Source: Torymus aiolomorphi (taxonomy: Eukaryota; Arthropoda; Insecta; Hymenoptera; Torymidae). Taken from it: a DNA stretch of 64,000 bases. Location of the stretch: assembly GCA_036365515.1 (NCBI GenBank), contig CM070877.1, positions 85,286,522-85,350,521 of the forward strand, in the 5' to 3' direction. The first letter of the stretch is position 1, and every line of letters begins with the position of its first letter. The notes beneath the pieces are model-generated. The model was not told the DNA's origin, did no database searches, and worked only from the letters and a program-made list of their open reading frames with translations. Both the position numbers and the translations under genes were made by a program. This document shows positions 45,201 to 57,436 of this stretch, in pieces.

Positions 45201-48200
45201 ATAATTTTTTTACGAGTAGTTTGTGTGCCCATAAAATAATTCCAGCAATAAAAAGCTTGGAAATACCAAACGCCGCAGAGAGAGAATTTTTTTCCTTTAC
45301 TACCCCTATATAATCAGCTTGTTGGGGGTGTTCCGGGGAGTCGATTTGGTTCCTAATTTTTTTTTCGGGTATTTTGTATCCTCAGAAAATAATTCCAGCA
45401 ATAAAAAGTTTGGAAATACCAAACGCCGCGGAGAGAGAATTTTTTTTCCGTTACTATACCTATATAATCAGCTTTTTTGGGGTGTTCCGGGGAGTCGATT
45501 TGGTTCCTAATTTTTTTTCGGGTATTTTGAATCCTCAGAAAATAATTGCAGCAAGAAATAGTTTGGAAATAACAAACGCCGCGGAGAGAGAATTTTTTTT
45601 CCGTTACCACCCCTATATAATCAGCTTTTTTGGGGTGTTCCGAAGAGTCGACTTGGTTCCTAATTTTTTTCCGGGTATTTTGTATCCTCAGAAAATAATT
45701 CCAGCATTAAAAAGTTTGGAAATACCAAACGCCGCGGAGAGAGAATTTTTTTTCCGTTACTACCACTTTATAATCAGCTTTTTGGGGTATTCCGGGGAGT
45801 CGATTTGGTTCCTAATTTTTTTTCGGGTATTTTGTATCCTCAGAAAATAATTCCAGCAATAAAAAGTTTGGAAATACCAAACGCCGCGGAGAGAGAATTT
45901 TTTTTCCGTTACATCCCTATATAATCAGCTTTTTTGGGGTGTTCCGGAGAGTCGATTTGGTTCCTAATTTTTTTTCGGGTATTTTGTATCCTCAGAAAAT
46001 AATTCCAGCAATAAAAAGTGTGGAAATGCCAAACGCCGCTGAGAGAGAATTTTGTTTTTTTCACGACCCCTATATAATCAGCTGTTTGGGGGTTTTCCGG
46101 GTAGTTGATTTGGTTCGTAATTTTATTACGGGTACATTGTATCCTCAGAAAATAATTCCAGCAATAAAAAGTTTGGAAATACCAAACGCCGCGAAGAGAC
46201 AATTTTTTTTCCGTTACTAGCCCTATATAATCAGCTTTTTGGGGATGTTCCGGAGAGTCGATTTGGTTCCTAATTTTGTTGCGGGTACTTTGTATCCTCA
46301 GAAAATAATTCCAGCAATAAAAAGTTTGGAAATACCAAACGCCGCGGAGAGAGAATTTTTTTCCGTCACGACCCCTATATAATGAGCTTTTTGGGGGGGT
46401 TCCGGGGAGTCGATTTGGTTCCTAATTTTTTGTCGGGTATTTTGTATCCTCAGAAAATAATTCCAGCAATAAAAAGTTTGGAAATACCAAACGCCGCGGA
46501 GAGAATTTTTTTTCCGTTACTATCCCTATATAATCAGCTTTTTTGGGGTGTTCCGGGGAGTCGATTTGGTTCCTAATTTTTTTTCGGGTATTTTGTATCC
46601 TCAGAAAATAATTCCAGCAATAAAAAGTTTGGAAAAACCAAACGTCGGAAAGAGAGATTTTTTTTTCCGTTACTGGCCCTATATAATTAGCTTTTTTGGG
46701 GTGTCCCGGGGAGTCGATTTGGTTCCTAATTTTTTTTCGGGTATTTTGTATCCTCAGAAAATAATTGCAGCAAGAAATAGTTTGGAAATAACAAACGCCG
46801 CTGAGGGAGAATTTTGTTTTTCTTCACGACCCCTATATAATCAGCTGTTTGGGGGTTTTCCGGGTAGTTGATTTGGTTCGCAATTTTTTTACAGGGAGTT
46901 TTTATGCTAAAAAGAATTACGAGCTTTAAAAAGTTAGGAAATGCCAGACGCCGCTAAGTGAGAATTTTTTTTTCCGTCACGACCCCTATATAATCGGCTG
47001 TTTGGGGATTTTCCGGGGAGTCGATTTAGTTAGTAATTTGTTTACAGTAACTTTGTGTGCTCATAAAATAATTGCAGCAAGAAAAAGTTTGGAAATACCA
47101 AACGCCGCGGAGAGAGAATTTTTTTTCCGTCACGACCCCCATATAATCAGCTTTTCGGGGGTGTTCCGGGAAGCCCATTTGGTTCCTAATTTTTTTGCGG
47201 GTACTTTGTATCCTCAGAAAATAATTCCAGCAATAAAAAGTTTGGAAATACAAACGCCGCAGGGAGAGAATTTTTTTCCTTTACTACCCCTATATAATCA
47301 GCTTTTTGGGGGTGTTCCGGGGAGTCGATTTCGTTCCTAATTTTTTTTCGGGTATTTCGTATGTTCAGAAAATAATTCCAGCAATAAAAAGTTTGGAAAT
47401 ACCAAACGCCGCGGAGAGACAATTTTTTTCCGTTACTAGCCCTATATAATCAGCTTGTTGGGGGTGTTACGGGGAGTCGATTTGGTTCCTAAGTTTTTCT
47501 CGGGTATTTTGTATCCTCAGAAAATAATTTCAGCAATAAAAAGTGTGGAAATGCCAAACGCCGCTGAGAGAGAATTTTGTTTTTTTCAAGACCCCTATAT
47601 AATCAGCTGTTTGGGGGTTTTCCGGGTAGTTGATGTAGTTCGTAATTTTATAGCGGGTACTTTGTATCCTCAGAAAATAATTCCAGCAACAAAAAGTTTG
47701 GAAATACCAAACGCCGCGAAGAGACAATTTTTTTCCGTTACTAGCCCTATATAATCAGCTTTTTGGGGATCTTCCGGAGAGTCGATTTGGTTCCCAATTT
47801 TTTGTCGGGTATTTTGTATCCTCAGAAAATAATTGCAGCAAGAAAAAGTTTGGAAATACCAAACGCCGCGGAGAGAGAATTTTTTTTCCGTCACGACCCC
47901 TATATAATCAGCTTTTTGGGGGTGTTCCGGGAAGTACATTTGGTTCCTAATTTTTTTGCGGGTACTTTGTATCCTCAGAAAATAATTCCAGCAATAAAAA
48001 GTTTGGAAATACCAATCGCCGCGGAGAGAGAATTTTTTCTCCGTTACTCGCCTATATAATCAGCTTTTTGGAGGTGTTCCGGGGAGTCGCTGTTGTTTCT
48101 AATTTTTTCTTGCGGATTTTGTATCCTCAGAAAATAATTCCAGCAATAAAAAGTTTTGAAATACCAAACGCCGCCGAGAGAGAATTTTTTTTCCGTCACG

Positions 48201-51200
48201 GCCCCTATATAATCAGCTGTTTGGGGGTTTTCCGGAGAGTGGATTTGGTACATAATTTTTTTACGAGTAGTTTGTGTGCCCATAAAATAATTCCAGCAAT
48301 AAAAACTTGGAAATACCAAACCCCGCAGAGAGAGAATTTTTTTCCTTTACTACCCCTATATAATCAGCTTGTTGGGGGTGTTCCGGGTAGTCGATTTGGT
48401 TCCTAATTTTTTTTTCGGGTAGTTGTATCCTCAGAAAATAATTGCAGCTAGAAAAAGTTTGGAAATACCAAATGCCGCGGAGAGAGAATTTTTTCCGTCA
48501 CGATCCCTATATAATCAGCTTCTTGGGGGTGTTCCGGGAAGTCCATTTGATTCCTAATTTTTTTTCGGGTATTTAGTATCCTCAGAAAATAATTCCAGCA
48601 ACAAAAAGTTTGGAAATACCAAACGCCGCGGAGAGAGAATTTTTTTTCCGTTACTATACCTATATAATCAGCTTTTTTGGGGTGTTCCGGGGAGTCGATT
48701 TGGTTCCTAATTTTTTTTCGGGTATTTTGTATCCTCAGAAAATAATTCCTGCAATAAAAAGTTTAGAAAAACCAATCGTCGCAGAGAGAGATTTTTTTTT
48801 CCGTTACTAGCCCTATATAATCAGCTTATTAGGAGTGTTCCGGGGAGTCGATTTGGTTCCTAATTTTTTTTCGGGTATTTAGTATCCTCAGAAAATAATT
48901 CCAGCAACAAAAAGTTTGGAAATACCAAACGCCGCGGAGAGAGAATTTTTTTTCCGTTACTATACCTATATAATCAGCTTTTTCGGGGTGTTCCGGGGAG
49001 TCGATTTGGTTCCTAATTTTTTTTCGGGTATTTTGTATCCTCAGAAAATAATTCCTGCAATAAAAAGTTTGGAAGAACCAATCGTCGCAGAGAGAGATTT
49101 TTTTTTCCGTTACTAGCCCTATATAATTAGCTTTTTTGGGGTGTTCCAGGGAGTCGATTTGGTTCCTAATTTTTTTTCGGGTATTTTGTATCCTCAGAAA
49201 ATAATTGCAGCAAGAAATAGTTTGGAAATAACAAACACCGCGGAGAGCGATGTTTTTTTCCGTTACCACCCTATATAATCAGCTTTTTTGGGGTGTTCCG
49301 AGGAGCCGACTTGGTTCCTAATTCTTTTGCGGGTATTTTGTATCCTCAGAAAATAATTCCAGCAATAAAAAGTTTGGAAATACCAAACGCCGCGGAGAGA
49401 GAATTTTTTTCCGTCACGACCCCTTTATAATCAGCTTTTTGAGGATGTTCCGGGAAGTCCATTTGGTTCCTAATTTTGTTGCGGGTACTTTGTATCCTCA
49501 GAAAATAATTCCAGCATTTAAAAGTTTGGAAATACCGAACGCCGCGGAGAGACGATTTTTTCTCCGTTACTAGCCCTATCTAATCAGCTTGTTGGGGGTG
49601 TTCCGGGGAGTCGATTTGGTTCCTAATTTTTTTTCGGGTATTTTGTATCCTCAGAAAATAATTCCAGCAATAAAAAGTTTGGAAATACCAAACGCCGCGG
49701 AGAGAGAATTTTTTTCCGTTACTAGCCCTATATAATCAGCTTTTTTGGGGTGTTCCGGGGAGTCGATTTGGTTCCTAATTTTTTTTCGGGTATTTTGTAT
49801 CCTCAGAAAATAATTTCAGCAATAAAAAGTTTGGAAAAACCAAACGTTGCAGAGAGAGATTTTGTTTTCAGTTACTAGCCCTATATAATTAGCTTTTTTG
49901 GGGTGTTCCGGGGAGTCGATTTGGTTCCTAATTTTTTTTCCGGTATTTTGTATCCTCAGAAAATAATTGCAGTAAGAAAAAGTTTGGAAATAACAATCGC
50001 CGCGGAGAGAGAATTTTTTTTCCGTTACTACCCCTATATAATCAGCTTTTTTGGGGTGTTCCGGGGAGTCAACTTGGTTCCCAGTTTTTTTGCGCGTATT
50101 TTGTATCCTCAGAAAATAATTTCAGCAATAAAAAGTGTGGAAATGCCAAACGCCGCTGAGGGAGAATTTTGTTTTTCTTCACGAACCCTATATAATCAGC
50201 TGTTTGGGGGTTTTCCGGGTAGTTGATTTGGTTCGCAATTTTTTTACAGGGAGTTTTTATGCTCAAAAAGAATTTCGAGCTTTAAAAAGTTAGGAAATGC
50301 CAGACGCCGCTAAGTGAGAATTTTTTTCCGTCACGACCCCTATATCATCGGCTGTTTGGGGATTTTCCGGGGAGTCGATTTAGTTCGTAATTTTTTTACA
50401 GTAACTTTGTGTGCTCATAAAATAATTTCAGCAATAAAAAGTTTGGAAATGACAAACGCCGTGGAGAGAGAATTTTTTTTCCGTCGCGACCCCCATATAA
50501 TCAGCTGTTTGGGGTTTTTTCGGGGAGTCAATTTGGTTCGTAATTTTTTTGCGGGTACATTGTATCCTCAGAAAATTATTCCAGCAATAAAAAGTTTCGA
50601 AATACCAAATGCCGCGGAGAGACAATATTTTTTCTGTTACTAGCCCTATATAATCAGCTTTTTAGGGATGTTCCGGGGAGTCGATTTGGTTCCTAATTTT
50701 TTTGCGGGTACTTTGTATCCTCAGAAAATAATTCCAGCAATAAAAAGTTTGGAAATACCAAACGCCGCGGAGAGACAATTTTTTTTCCGTTACTAGCCCT
50801 ATATAATCAGTTATTTGGGGGTTTTCCGGGGGGGCGATATAGTTCCTAATTTTTTTTCGGGTAGTTTGTATCCTCCGAAAATAATTCCAGCAATAAAAAG
50901 TTTGGAAATGACAAACGCCGCGGAGAGAGAATTTTTTTTCCGTCGCGACCCCCATATAATCAGCTGTTTGGGATTTTTTCGGGGAGTCAATTTGGTTCGT
51001 AATTTTTTTGCGGGTACATTGTATCCTCAGAAAATTATTCCAGCAATAAAAAGTTTGGAAATACCAAATGCCGCGGAGAGACAATTTATTTTCTGTTACT
51101 AGCCCTATATAATCAGCTTTTTAGGGATGTTCCGGGGAGTCGATTTGGTTCCTAATTTTTTTGCGGGTACTTTGTATTCTCAGAAAATAATTCCAGCAAT

Positions 51201-52919
51201 AAAAAGTTTGGAAATACCAAACGCCGCAGAGAGACAATTTTTTTCCGTTACTAGCCCTATATAATCAGTTATTTGGGGGTTTTCCGGGGGGGCGATTTAG
51301 TTCCTAATTTTTTTTCGGGTAGTTTGTATCCTCCGAAAATAATTCCAGCAATAAAAAGTTTGGAAATACCAAACGCCGCGGAGAGAGAATTTTTTTTTCC
51401 ATCACGACCCCTATATAATCAACTGTTTGGGGGTTTTCGTGGGAGTGGATTTGGTTCGTAATATTTTTACGAGTAGTTTGTGTGCTCGTAAAATAATTCC
51501 AGCAATAAAAAGTTTGGAAATACCAAACGCCGCGGAGAGAGAATTTTTTTTCCGTTACTAGCCCTATATAATCAGCTTTATTGGGGTGTTCCGGGGAGTC
51601 GATTTGGTTCCTAATTTTTTTTCGGGTATTTTGGATCCTCAGAAAATAATTCCAGCAATAAAAAGTTTGGAAATACCAAACGCCGCGGAGAGAGAATTTT
51701 TTTTCCGTTACTAGCCCTATATAATCAGCTGTTTTGGGGTGTTCCGGGGTGTCGATTTGGTTCCTAATTATTTTCGGGTATTTTGTATCCTCAGAAAATA
51801 ATTCCAGCAATAAAAAGTTTGGAAATACCAAACGCCGCGGATAGAGAATTGTTTTTCCGGTACTACCCCTATATAATCAGCTGTTTGGGGTTTTTTCGGG
51901 GAGTCAATTTGGTTCGTAATTTTTTTGCGGGTACATTGTATCCTCAGAAAATTATTCCAGCAATAAAAAGTTTGGAAATACCAAATGCCGCGGAGAGACA
52001 ATTTTTTTTCTGTTACTAGCCCTATATAATCAGCTTTTTAGGGATGTTCCGGGGAGTCGATTTGGTTCCTAATTTTTTTGCGGGTACATTGTATCCTCAG
52101 AAAATTATTCCAGCAATAAAAAGTTTGGAAATACCAAATGCCGCGGAGAGACAATTTTTTTTCTGTTACTAGCCCTATATAATCAGCTTTTTAGGGATGT
52201 TCCGGGGAGTCGATTTGGTTCCTAATTTTTTTGCGGGTACTTTGTGTGCTCATAAAATAATTCCAGCAATAAAAAGTTTGGAAATACCAAACGCCGCGGA
52301 GAGAACTTTTTTCCTTTACTACCCCTATATAATCAGCTTTTTGGGGGTGTTCCGGGGAGTCGATTTGGTTCCTAATTTTTTTGCGGGTATTTTGTATCCT
52401 CAGAAAATAATTCCAGCAATAAAAACTTTGGAAATACCAAACGCCGCGGAGAGAGAATTTTTTTTCCGTTACTAGCCCTATATAATCAGCTTTTTTGGGG
52501 TGTTCCGGGGAGTCGATTTGGTTCCTAATTATTTTCGGGTATTTTGTATCCTCAGAAAATAATTCCAGCAATAAAAAGTTTGGAAATACCAAACGCCGCG
52601 GAGAGAGAATTGTTTTTCCGTTACTACCACTTTATAATCAGCTTTTTGGGGGTGTTCCAGGGAGTCAATTTGGTTCATAATTTTTTTGCGGGTATTTAGT
52701 ATCCTCAGAAAATAATTCCAGCAATAAAAAGTTTGGAAATACCAAACGCCGCGGAGAGAACTTTTTTCCGTTACTACCCCTATATAATCAGCTTTTTGGG
52801 GGTGTTCCGGGGAGTCGATTTGGTTCCTAATTTTTTTGCGGGTATTTTGTATCCTCAGAAAATAATTCCAGCAATAAAAACTTTGGAAATACCAAACGCC
52901 GCGGAGAGAGAATTTTTTT
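39245..52919 (-). repeat. Right ~153-bp satellite array (inverted)
   Basis: About 13.7 kb, close to 90 monomers, same satellite as 10210-14500 in opposite orientation. Monomer signposts on the plus strand: CCCCTATATAATCAGC and AACGCCGCGGAGAGAGAATT. Two main monomer types (GTGTGCTCATAAAAT and TTGTATCCTCAGAAAAT). Higher-order blocks recur: GGAGGTGTTCCGGGGAGTCG at about 45017 and 48068 (3.05 kb apart), CAGACGCCGCTAAGTGAG at about 43590, 46944 and 50297 (3.35 kb apart). The many ORFs seen on both strands are frames of the repeat. Confidence 0.95.
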
Positions 52920-53101
52920 CTCTTAGGTCATCATACGAATTCCGTGTTAGGGGTGGGGGATAGTTTGGAATTGATTTATTTTAATCAATTTTGATGTATT
53001 CTTCCATTATTTGTAGTACATTATATCATCCATGTGGAAAAAAGTGGTTTTTCGAAAATCGAATTTTCGTTGGATCGCAACGTTACAAACTTCAAACCCA
53101 T
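52920..53101 (-). repeat. Right unique terminal inverted repeat
   Basis: Reverse complement of 10031-10209. Ends with ...CAAACCCAT at 53101. Confidence 0.9.
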
Positions 53102-53109
53102 TAGATTAT
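53102..53109. repeat. Right 8-bp target duplication of the 43-kb element
   Basis: TAGATTAT, identical to 10023-10030. Confidence 0.85.
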
Positions 53110-53540
53110 TTATTTTAGTAGGTATCATCGCCTGTAATTTTAAACGCCTTGATTTATATCCTGTTGCTGCCTTAATAAATTTTCCGCATGACAGTAACGT
53201 CGGACATGACTTAAAATATTCTAAATTATCATTGTAAAATTTTTCTGATATAGCTGTAACTTCGCTGCCAGTATCAATTAATGAATTAACTATTTTTCCA
53301 TTTTGACATTTATTTATCTTTGGACATCGCGAGTATTCAGTAATTTCGAATATCGAATCTATATCAAAAGTTAAGTCCTCTCGAACATTTATTAAATCAT
53401 CAGACAGTAATTCGATTTTATTAGGAAATTTACGCGCAGTTGCATTCCGATAATTTTCAATTTGCGTATTTTCCGAGTTTGGAAATGCAATGTAGTTACA
53501 TTCAGTTTTCCGACTTCAGAGTTGATGTGGATGCTTCTAC
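53110..53540 (-). pseudogene. gypsy aspartic protease, N-terminal half
   Basis: Open minus-strand frame with the active-site SLIDTGSEVTAIS (about 53250-53290), cut at 53102 by the 43-kb insertion; the rest lies at 9690-10022. Retroviral-type proteases mature Gag and Pol. Confidence 0.85.
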
Positions 53541-54745
53541 CTCGATACCGAAATTATCTATCTCCTCATGAGACATTTGTATCGAACTTTTATTTTTATT
53601 TTGAATTTGTGTAGCGTTTATATTTCTCGTTTGCCACGATTTTCTTTGTTGATTTTTATTTTCGTTTTGATTTTGATTTTGGAGTATTTTTCGCTTCTCT
53701 CATCCGATTTTATTTCGCTTTTATTTTGGTCGCGATTAATTTTTTTTCCTAGAGTCCTTTTATCATCATTATCATAATCGGCTAGAATTTGAAAAAGCGT
53801 ATTTTTTGATTTTAATTGTTGACCCGAGAAAGCGTGTCTGATCCCTTTCTCAAAATGTTCTACTAATTTTTTTTATATTTTCTCGTCGAAATATGATAAT
53901 TCTAACTCCTTCGCGTACCCGAAAATCGTTGTAGCGTAAGTAACCCTATCTAATTTGCCCCCCACGTAGAAGGTTCCAAATTCAATTTTCCGACGCGTCT
54001 GTCTTTGTATTGTTGAATTCCAAAATCTATCTGTAAATAAATTTTTAAATTGCTCGTATTCCCGTACGTCACTTTCATGGACATACCGCCAATCTTTCGC
54101 TAATCCCTCTAACGCTTGAGAAACGACTTGAATACTTTCTGTAGAATTAATTTTCATAAATGCAATATATTTATCTAGATCGTTTAGGAATTTAACTGGC
54201 CTTTCTTGGTCGGTACCCTTGAAAGAAGGAATCGGTATCTTTATCTTTGATTTTTCTGAAGTTATAGGAGTATTTGCATTACTGCTATTATCATTATTAA
54301 TTTTAGTCTTTCTTAATTGTTCAATTTGTAATTGTAAATCATCACAAGTTTCTTTAAGTTTTTCCAATAAATTATCCTTAACTTCAATAATTAAGTTGTC
54401 ATTTTCTACAAATTCTTTCACTTCTTTCAATTCGTGATTTATATCTTCCACTTTTGTGGTCCACGATTTTACACTCTCCGACAAAGCCTCGAATTCGTCT
54501 TTTCTCGGGCATGCCTGTGAATGCATATTAATTTCTTCTACCTTTTCGGGATCATTGCTTACTATTGCTGAAATCCTATTTAACTTCGTTTCCATTGTCT
54601 CATGATCCCTATATAATTCTGTCATTTCATCCGTTAACGCGTCAATTAATTCCTGCTGCTTATATAAATATCTTTCTTTTTCTTCGTCCATAGATATGCT
54701 ATGTAATTGTCGAGACAAACCTAGAGATCTTCGAGACTTAGACAT
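53541..54745 (-). pseudogene. gag: gypsy gag
   Basis: Main ORF 53873-54745 (290 aa) starts MSKSRRSLGLSRQL, has a long coiled-coil region (residues ~20-150, e.g. ELIDALTDEMTELYRDHE) and then a Ty3/gypsy capsid core IPIPSFKGTDQERPVKFLND. A shift in a T-rich run near 53870 leads into a continuing frame to about 53620, with Lys/Arg-rich nucleocapsid-like sequence but no clear zinc knuckle. Gag forms the particle. It is the first gene after the primer site. Confidence 0.8.
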
Positions 54746-55705
54746 TTTGAGGAATTTTAATTGACGTCAACTTCAACTCAAAAACAAAAAGAAAAAAATT
54801 TTTACTTTGTAAATTTTTTAATCAATCAAAAAAAAATTGCTAGATTTAATATTGAATTCTCTGATAACTTTCTTTTATTACTATAATTTTGTAAAAATGG
54901 AATTATTGTAATTTCCATACATTACATTAATTATTTAATTTATTAAGAAAATTCTAATTAGGAAAATAAATTCAAACACGTAAATACAAAACCCAATGTG
55001 AAATAAGCATAACACGTCTAATAAGTGTGAATACTACTATACGCTCATAAACACTTATACACTTGAAAGAAATAACATGCGTTTGTTGTATTCCCTGACC
55101 TACGCTAGGTAATCCGGTCAACACGTGCCACAATAAAGGGATTTACTTATTTCTGAATATTATTTCACGTTTGAATTATCATTTCCTAAATTTCCCTTTG
55201 CTAAATTTTAAATCTTTCATTATTTAATAATTTTTTACTATAAAACTATAATCTTTTTTCTTTTGAAAGTTTTGCGTTCATTATTTCATTTACCTACATT
55301 AAATGTTAGGACAATATTTAATTTTTTAGGTGAATTATACTTAATTCTTTTGACAATTTGCGTGCAATATTTAATTTTTTTACTTTCACGCGTGATGGAA
55401 AACAGATTCTACTAACGAGATTTAACTTTCTCCGTTTTTTGTTTTTTATCACGAAACTTATCGTTTTTTTACTCATTTTAATTTACAAAACAAGAGTTTT
55501 TCCCGTTCACTCGCGGCCGAATTTATTAAATATTCACTTTCTATATTGAAATTTTATCACTAGACTTACCGTTATTTTTATACGCACTTTTATAGGCGAA
55601 ATAGGATTTTTCCCGTTTATTCCGAGAAAAGATTATTCTTTTAGACACTTTCGATGTTTTCCTACCAAATCCTACCTACCCGTACCATTCTAACGACCTC
55701 AGATC
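54746..55705 (-). other. gypsy 5' untranslated leader
   Basis: AT-rich, without a supported gene, between primer site and gag on the minus strand. Confidence 0.6.
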
Positions 55706-55723
55706 CCTGTTCGGGCGCCATGT
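55706..55723 (-). promoter_or_regulatory. gypsy primer binding site (tRNA-Lys type)
   Basis: On the minus strand TGGCGCCCGAACAGGGA follows the LTR; this is the classic complement of the tRNA-Lys 3' end used by many retroelements. It fixes the orientation and marks 55724-56565 as the 5' LTR. Confidence 0.9.
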
Positions 55724-56565
55724 TGTAACCTGTCACTTAGGTAGTAGGTGACAAGTCGGGTAATTTGCGGACCTGAGGTTAGATTCGCTTGTGGGAAGGA
55801 TAATCCCACGAGCTTCGTCGTTGTGCGTGCGTGCACCTTGCACGGATACGCCGCGGACTCGGCCACGTGGGTTGAAAGTTAGAGGAATATTATGTTATTT
55901 GGAGTGATATGCCCGTTCGCGACACGCCTTGCATTGTGTAACGGCGGGGCTCATCAAATCCCTATCGGCCTCGAATTCGGCAGTGAGGAATCAGAAAGGA
56001 AATGTCTCCACCGTTCGGCGCACGCCTTACGTTGCGCACCGGCCGCGGCGGGTTAAGACGTGTAGCTCGGGGGACTGCCAGAATGAGAGTGCCTCTCCAA
56101 GTTCGCACTGTACAGTCGGTCGCTCGCTCGCGAAGAAGAAGAAAGAGAGTCGAGGAGAGACGTGTTTGAAATTCCGAACGTTCATAATGAACGAAATGTT
56201 AACTTAAAGTTTCTAATTCTGGTTAGAATTCCCCGGAGTGTGGTTTACTGGTGACTGCAAGAGTGAGAAGTGAAGAAAATACATTTATTATCCGATTTTA
56301 AATGTATTAAGTAGCCAAATTCGGCTAAATTTGAAAATGGCAAAAATCTTTCGTTCACTATGAACGTTCGAAATTTCAAATACCTGAGGAGAGGGGAGCG
56401 CTAGCTGAATAGGCCATGTTTGCGGAACGCGCAGAGAAGGCGCGCGCCGCTCCCCTCCTCACGCCTTCATGGTGAGTAGTGGGAATACTGCCAGTCGCTC
56501 TGCCTCGTCCTCTCTCTCTCGCAATAGTTGTACGCATGCTCGCGCGTGGACGAGCTGGACTGTTA
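55724..56565 (-). repeat. gypsy 5' LTR carrying a MITE
   Basis: Mate of 8892-9514, lengthened by the 226-bp MITE at 56160-56385 plus its duplication. The outer end (56548-56565) diverges from its mate and lacks ~25 bp, so no target duplication of the gypsy element can be read. Confidence 0.88.
56160..56385. mobile_element. hAT-type MITE, copy 2, inside the gypsy LTR
   Basis: 226 bp, same family as 38997-39220. Exact 8-bp duplication GAGGAGAG at 56152-56159 and 56386-56393. The empty site is preserved in the other LTR near 9312. Confidence 0.95.
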
Positions 56566-56639
56566 CGCGGCAAAGAAGTTATGAATTATTTGTCATAATT
56601 TAGGAATGTAAAATATGAAAAAATAAAATTTACTTAATG

Positions 56640-57112
56640 ATAAATAAAATATCAACAGGATTTTCAGGTCAAAATCAGCTTATAATTACCTGACAGTCAC
56701 CTGATAATTACCTGATTATCAGATGATTATCAGCTGATTCTCAGGTGATCAGGTGATTATCAGGTGATTATCAGCAGGTGATATGCACCTGAAAATCATG
56801 TTGATATTTTCATTTAATATTATTATTATTAATTATAGCTAATTTTAAATTTTTTATATTTAATTTTACATTTCTAAATCGTGACAAATAATTCAAAACT
56901 TCTTTGTTAGCATCGACATTTTTTTGAACACATGAGTTGATACTAGATACAAGTAAATAAACGATGATAATACTTTATAATAATAAATAATATTAATTAA
57001 TAATAAATAAATTTTAAATAATAAATTTTTAGGTGAAAATCAGCTGATAAAATCAGGTGACATTTTGGCATGATTTTCACCTGATTATCAGCTGATAATC
57101 AGCTGAGCTTTT
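56640..57112. repeat. Right palindrome-rich arm (CAGGTGATTATCAGCTG family)
   Basis: 56640-56840 holds dense CAGCTGATTATCAGGTG-like repeats; 56895-57112 is the inverted counterpart of 8697-8891. AT-rich between. Probably the right side of the element into which the gypsy copy inserted. Confidence 0.6.
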
Positions 57113-57243
57113 TTAGTAGGTATACTACCATAAACCTTAACTGCATATCACCATCAACTCCTGTAACTATTACTCTTCCCTATTGTGATTTGATCACGAT
57201 ATTTTACTCTCTGCATATTTTATTGCAAACATATTTGTATATA

Positions 57244-57436
57244 TGTTGAAAAGTTGATAGGAATGATCCAGCTGTCAAGGTAGTTCAAAATGAATAAACC
57301 AGTTGTTTTCTTGCCGACGTTTCGGGCATTTTTTATGCCTCTCTTCTAGGCTAGATTACATTTTATGAAACGTGCTCTATGCAGCGACAACTGCCAGTAA
57401 AAGAGTATTTGGACCATTCCTATCATCTTTCCAACA
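57244..57436. mobile_element. TIR MITE, 193 bp
   Basis: Ends TGTTGAAAAGTTGATAGGAA and its imperfect inverted partner (…CCTATCATCTTTCCAACA). Target duplication not clear. 57437-57690 is AT-rich with nothing recognised. Confidence 0.7.

Larger units (their letters stand above)
10031..53101. mobile_element. 43-kb Polinton/Maverick-bearing element with satellite-array inverted ends
   Basis: Length 43,071 bp. The first ~180 bp (ATGGGTTTGAAGTTTG...) are the reverse complement of the last ~180 bp at about 96 percent identity, then both ends pass into inverted arrays of the same ~153-bp satellite. TAGATTAT flanks both sides, and the flanks join to an uninterrupted gypsy protease frame, so both borders are base-precise. 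Inside lie Polinton genes on the minus strand. Polintons normally give a 6-bp duplication and have 15-25 kb length; the 8-bp duplication and the size differ. Either this is an unusual Polinton lineage or a Polinton lodged within a larger TIR element. Confidence 0.82.

Noticed and set aside
39248..52963. Dozens of ORFs of 60-209 aa in the right array
   Set aside because: Same satellite, both strands, repeating peptide; no start or codon preference of a gene.
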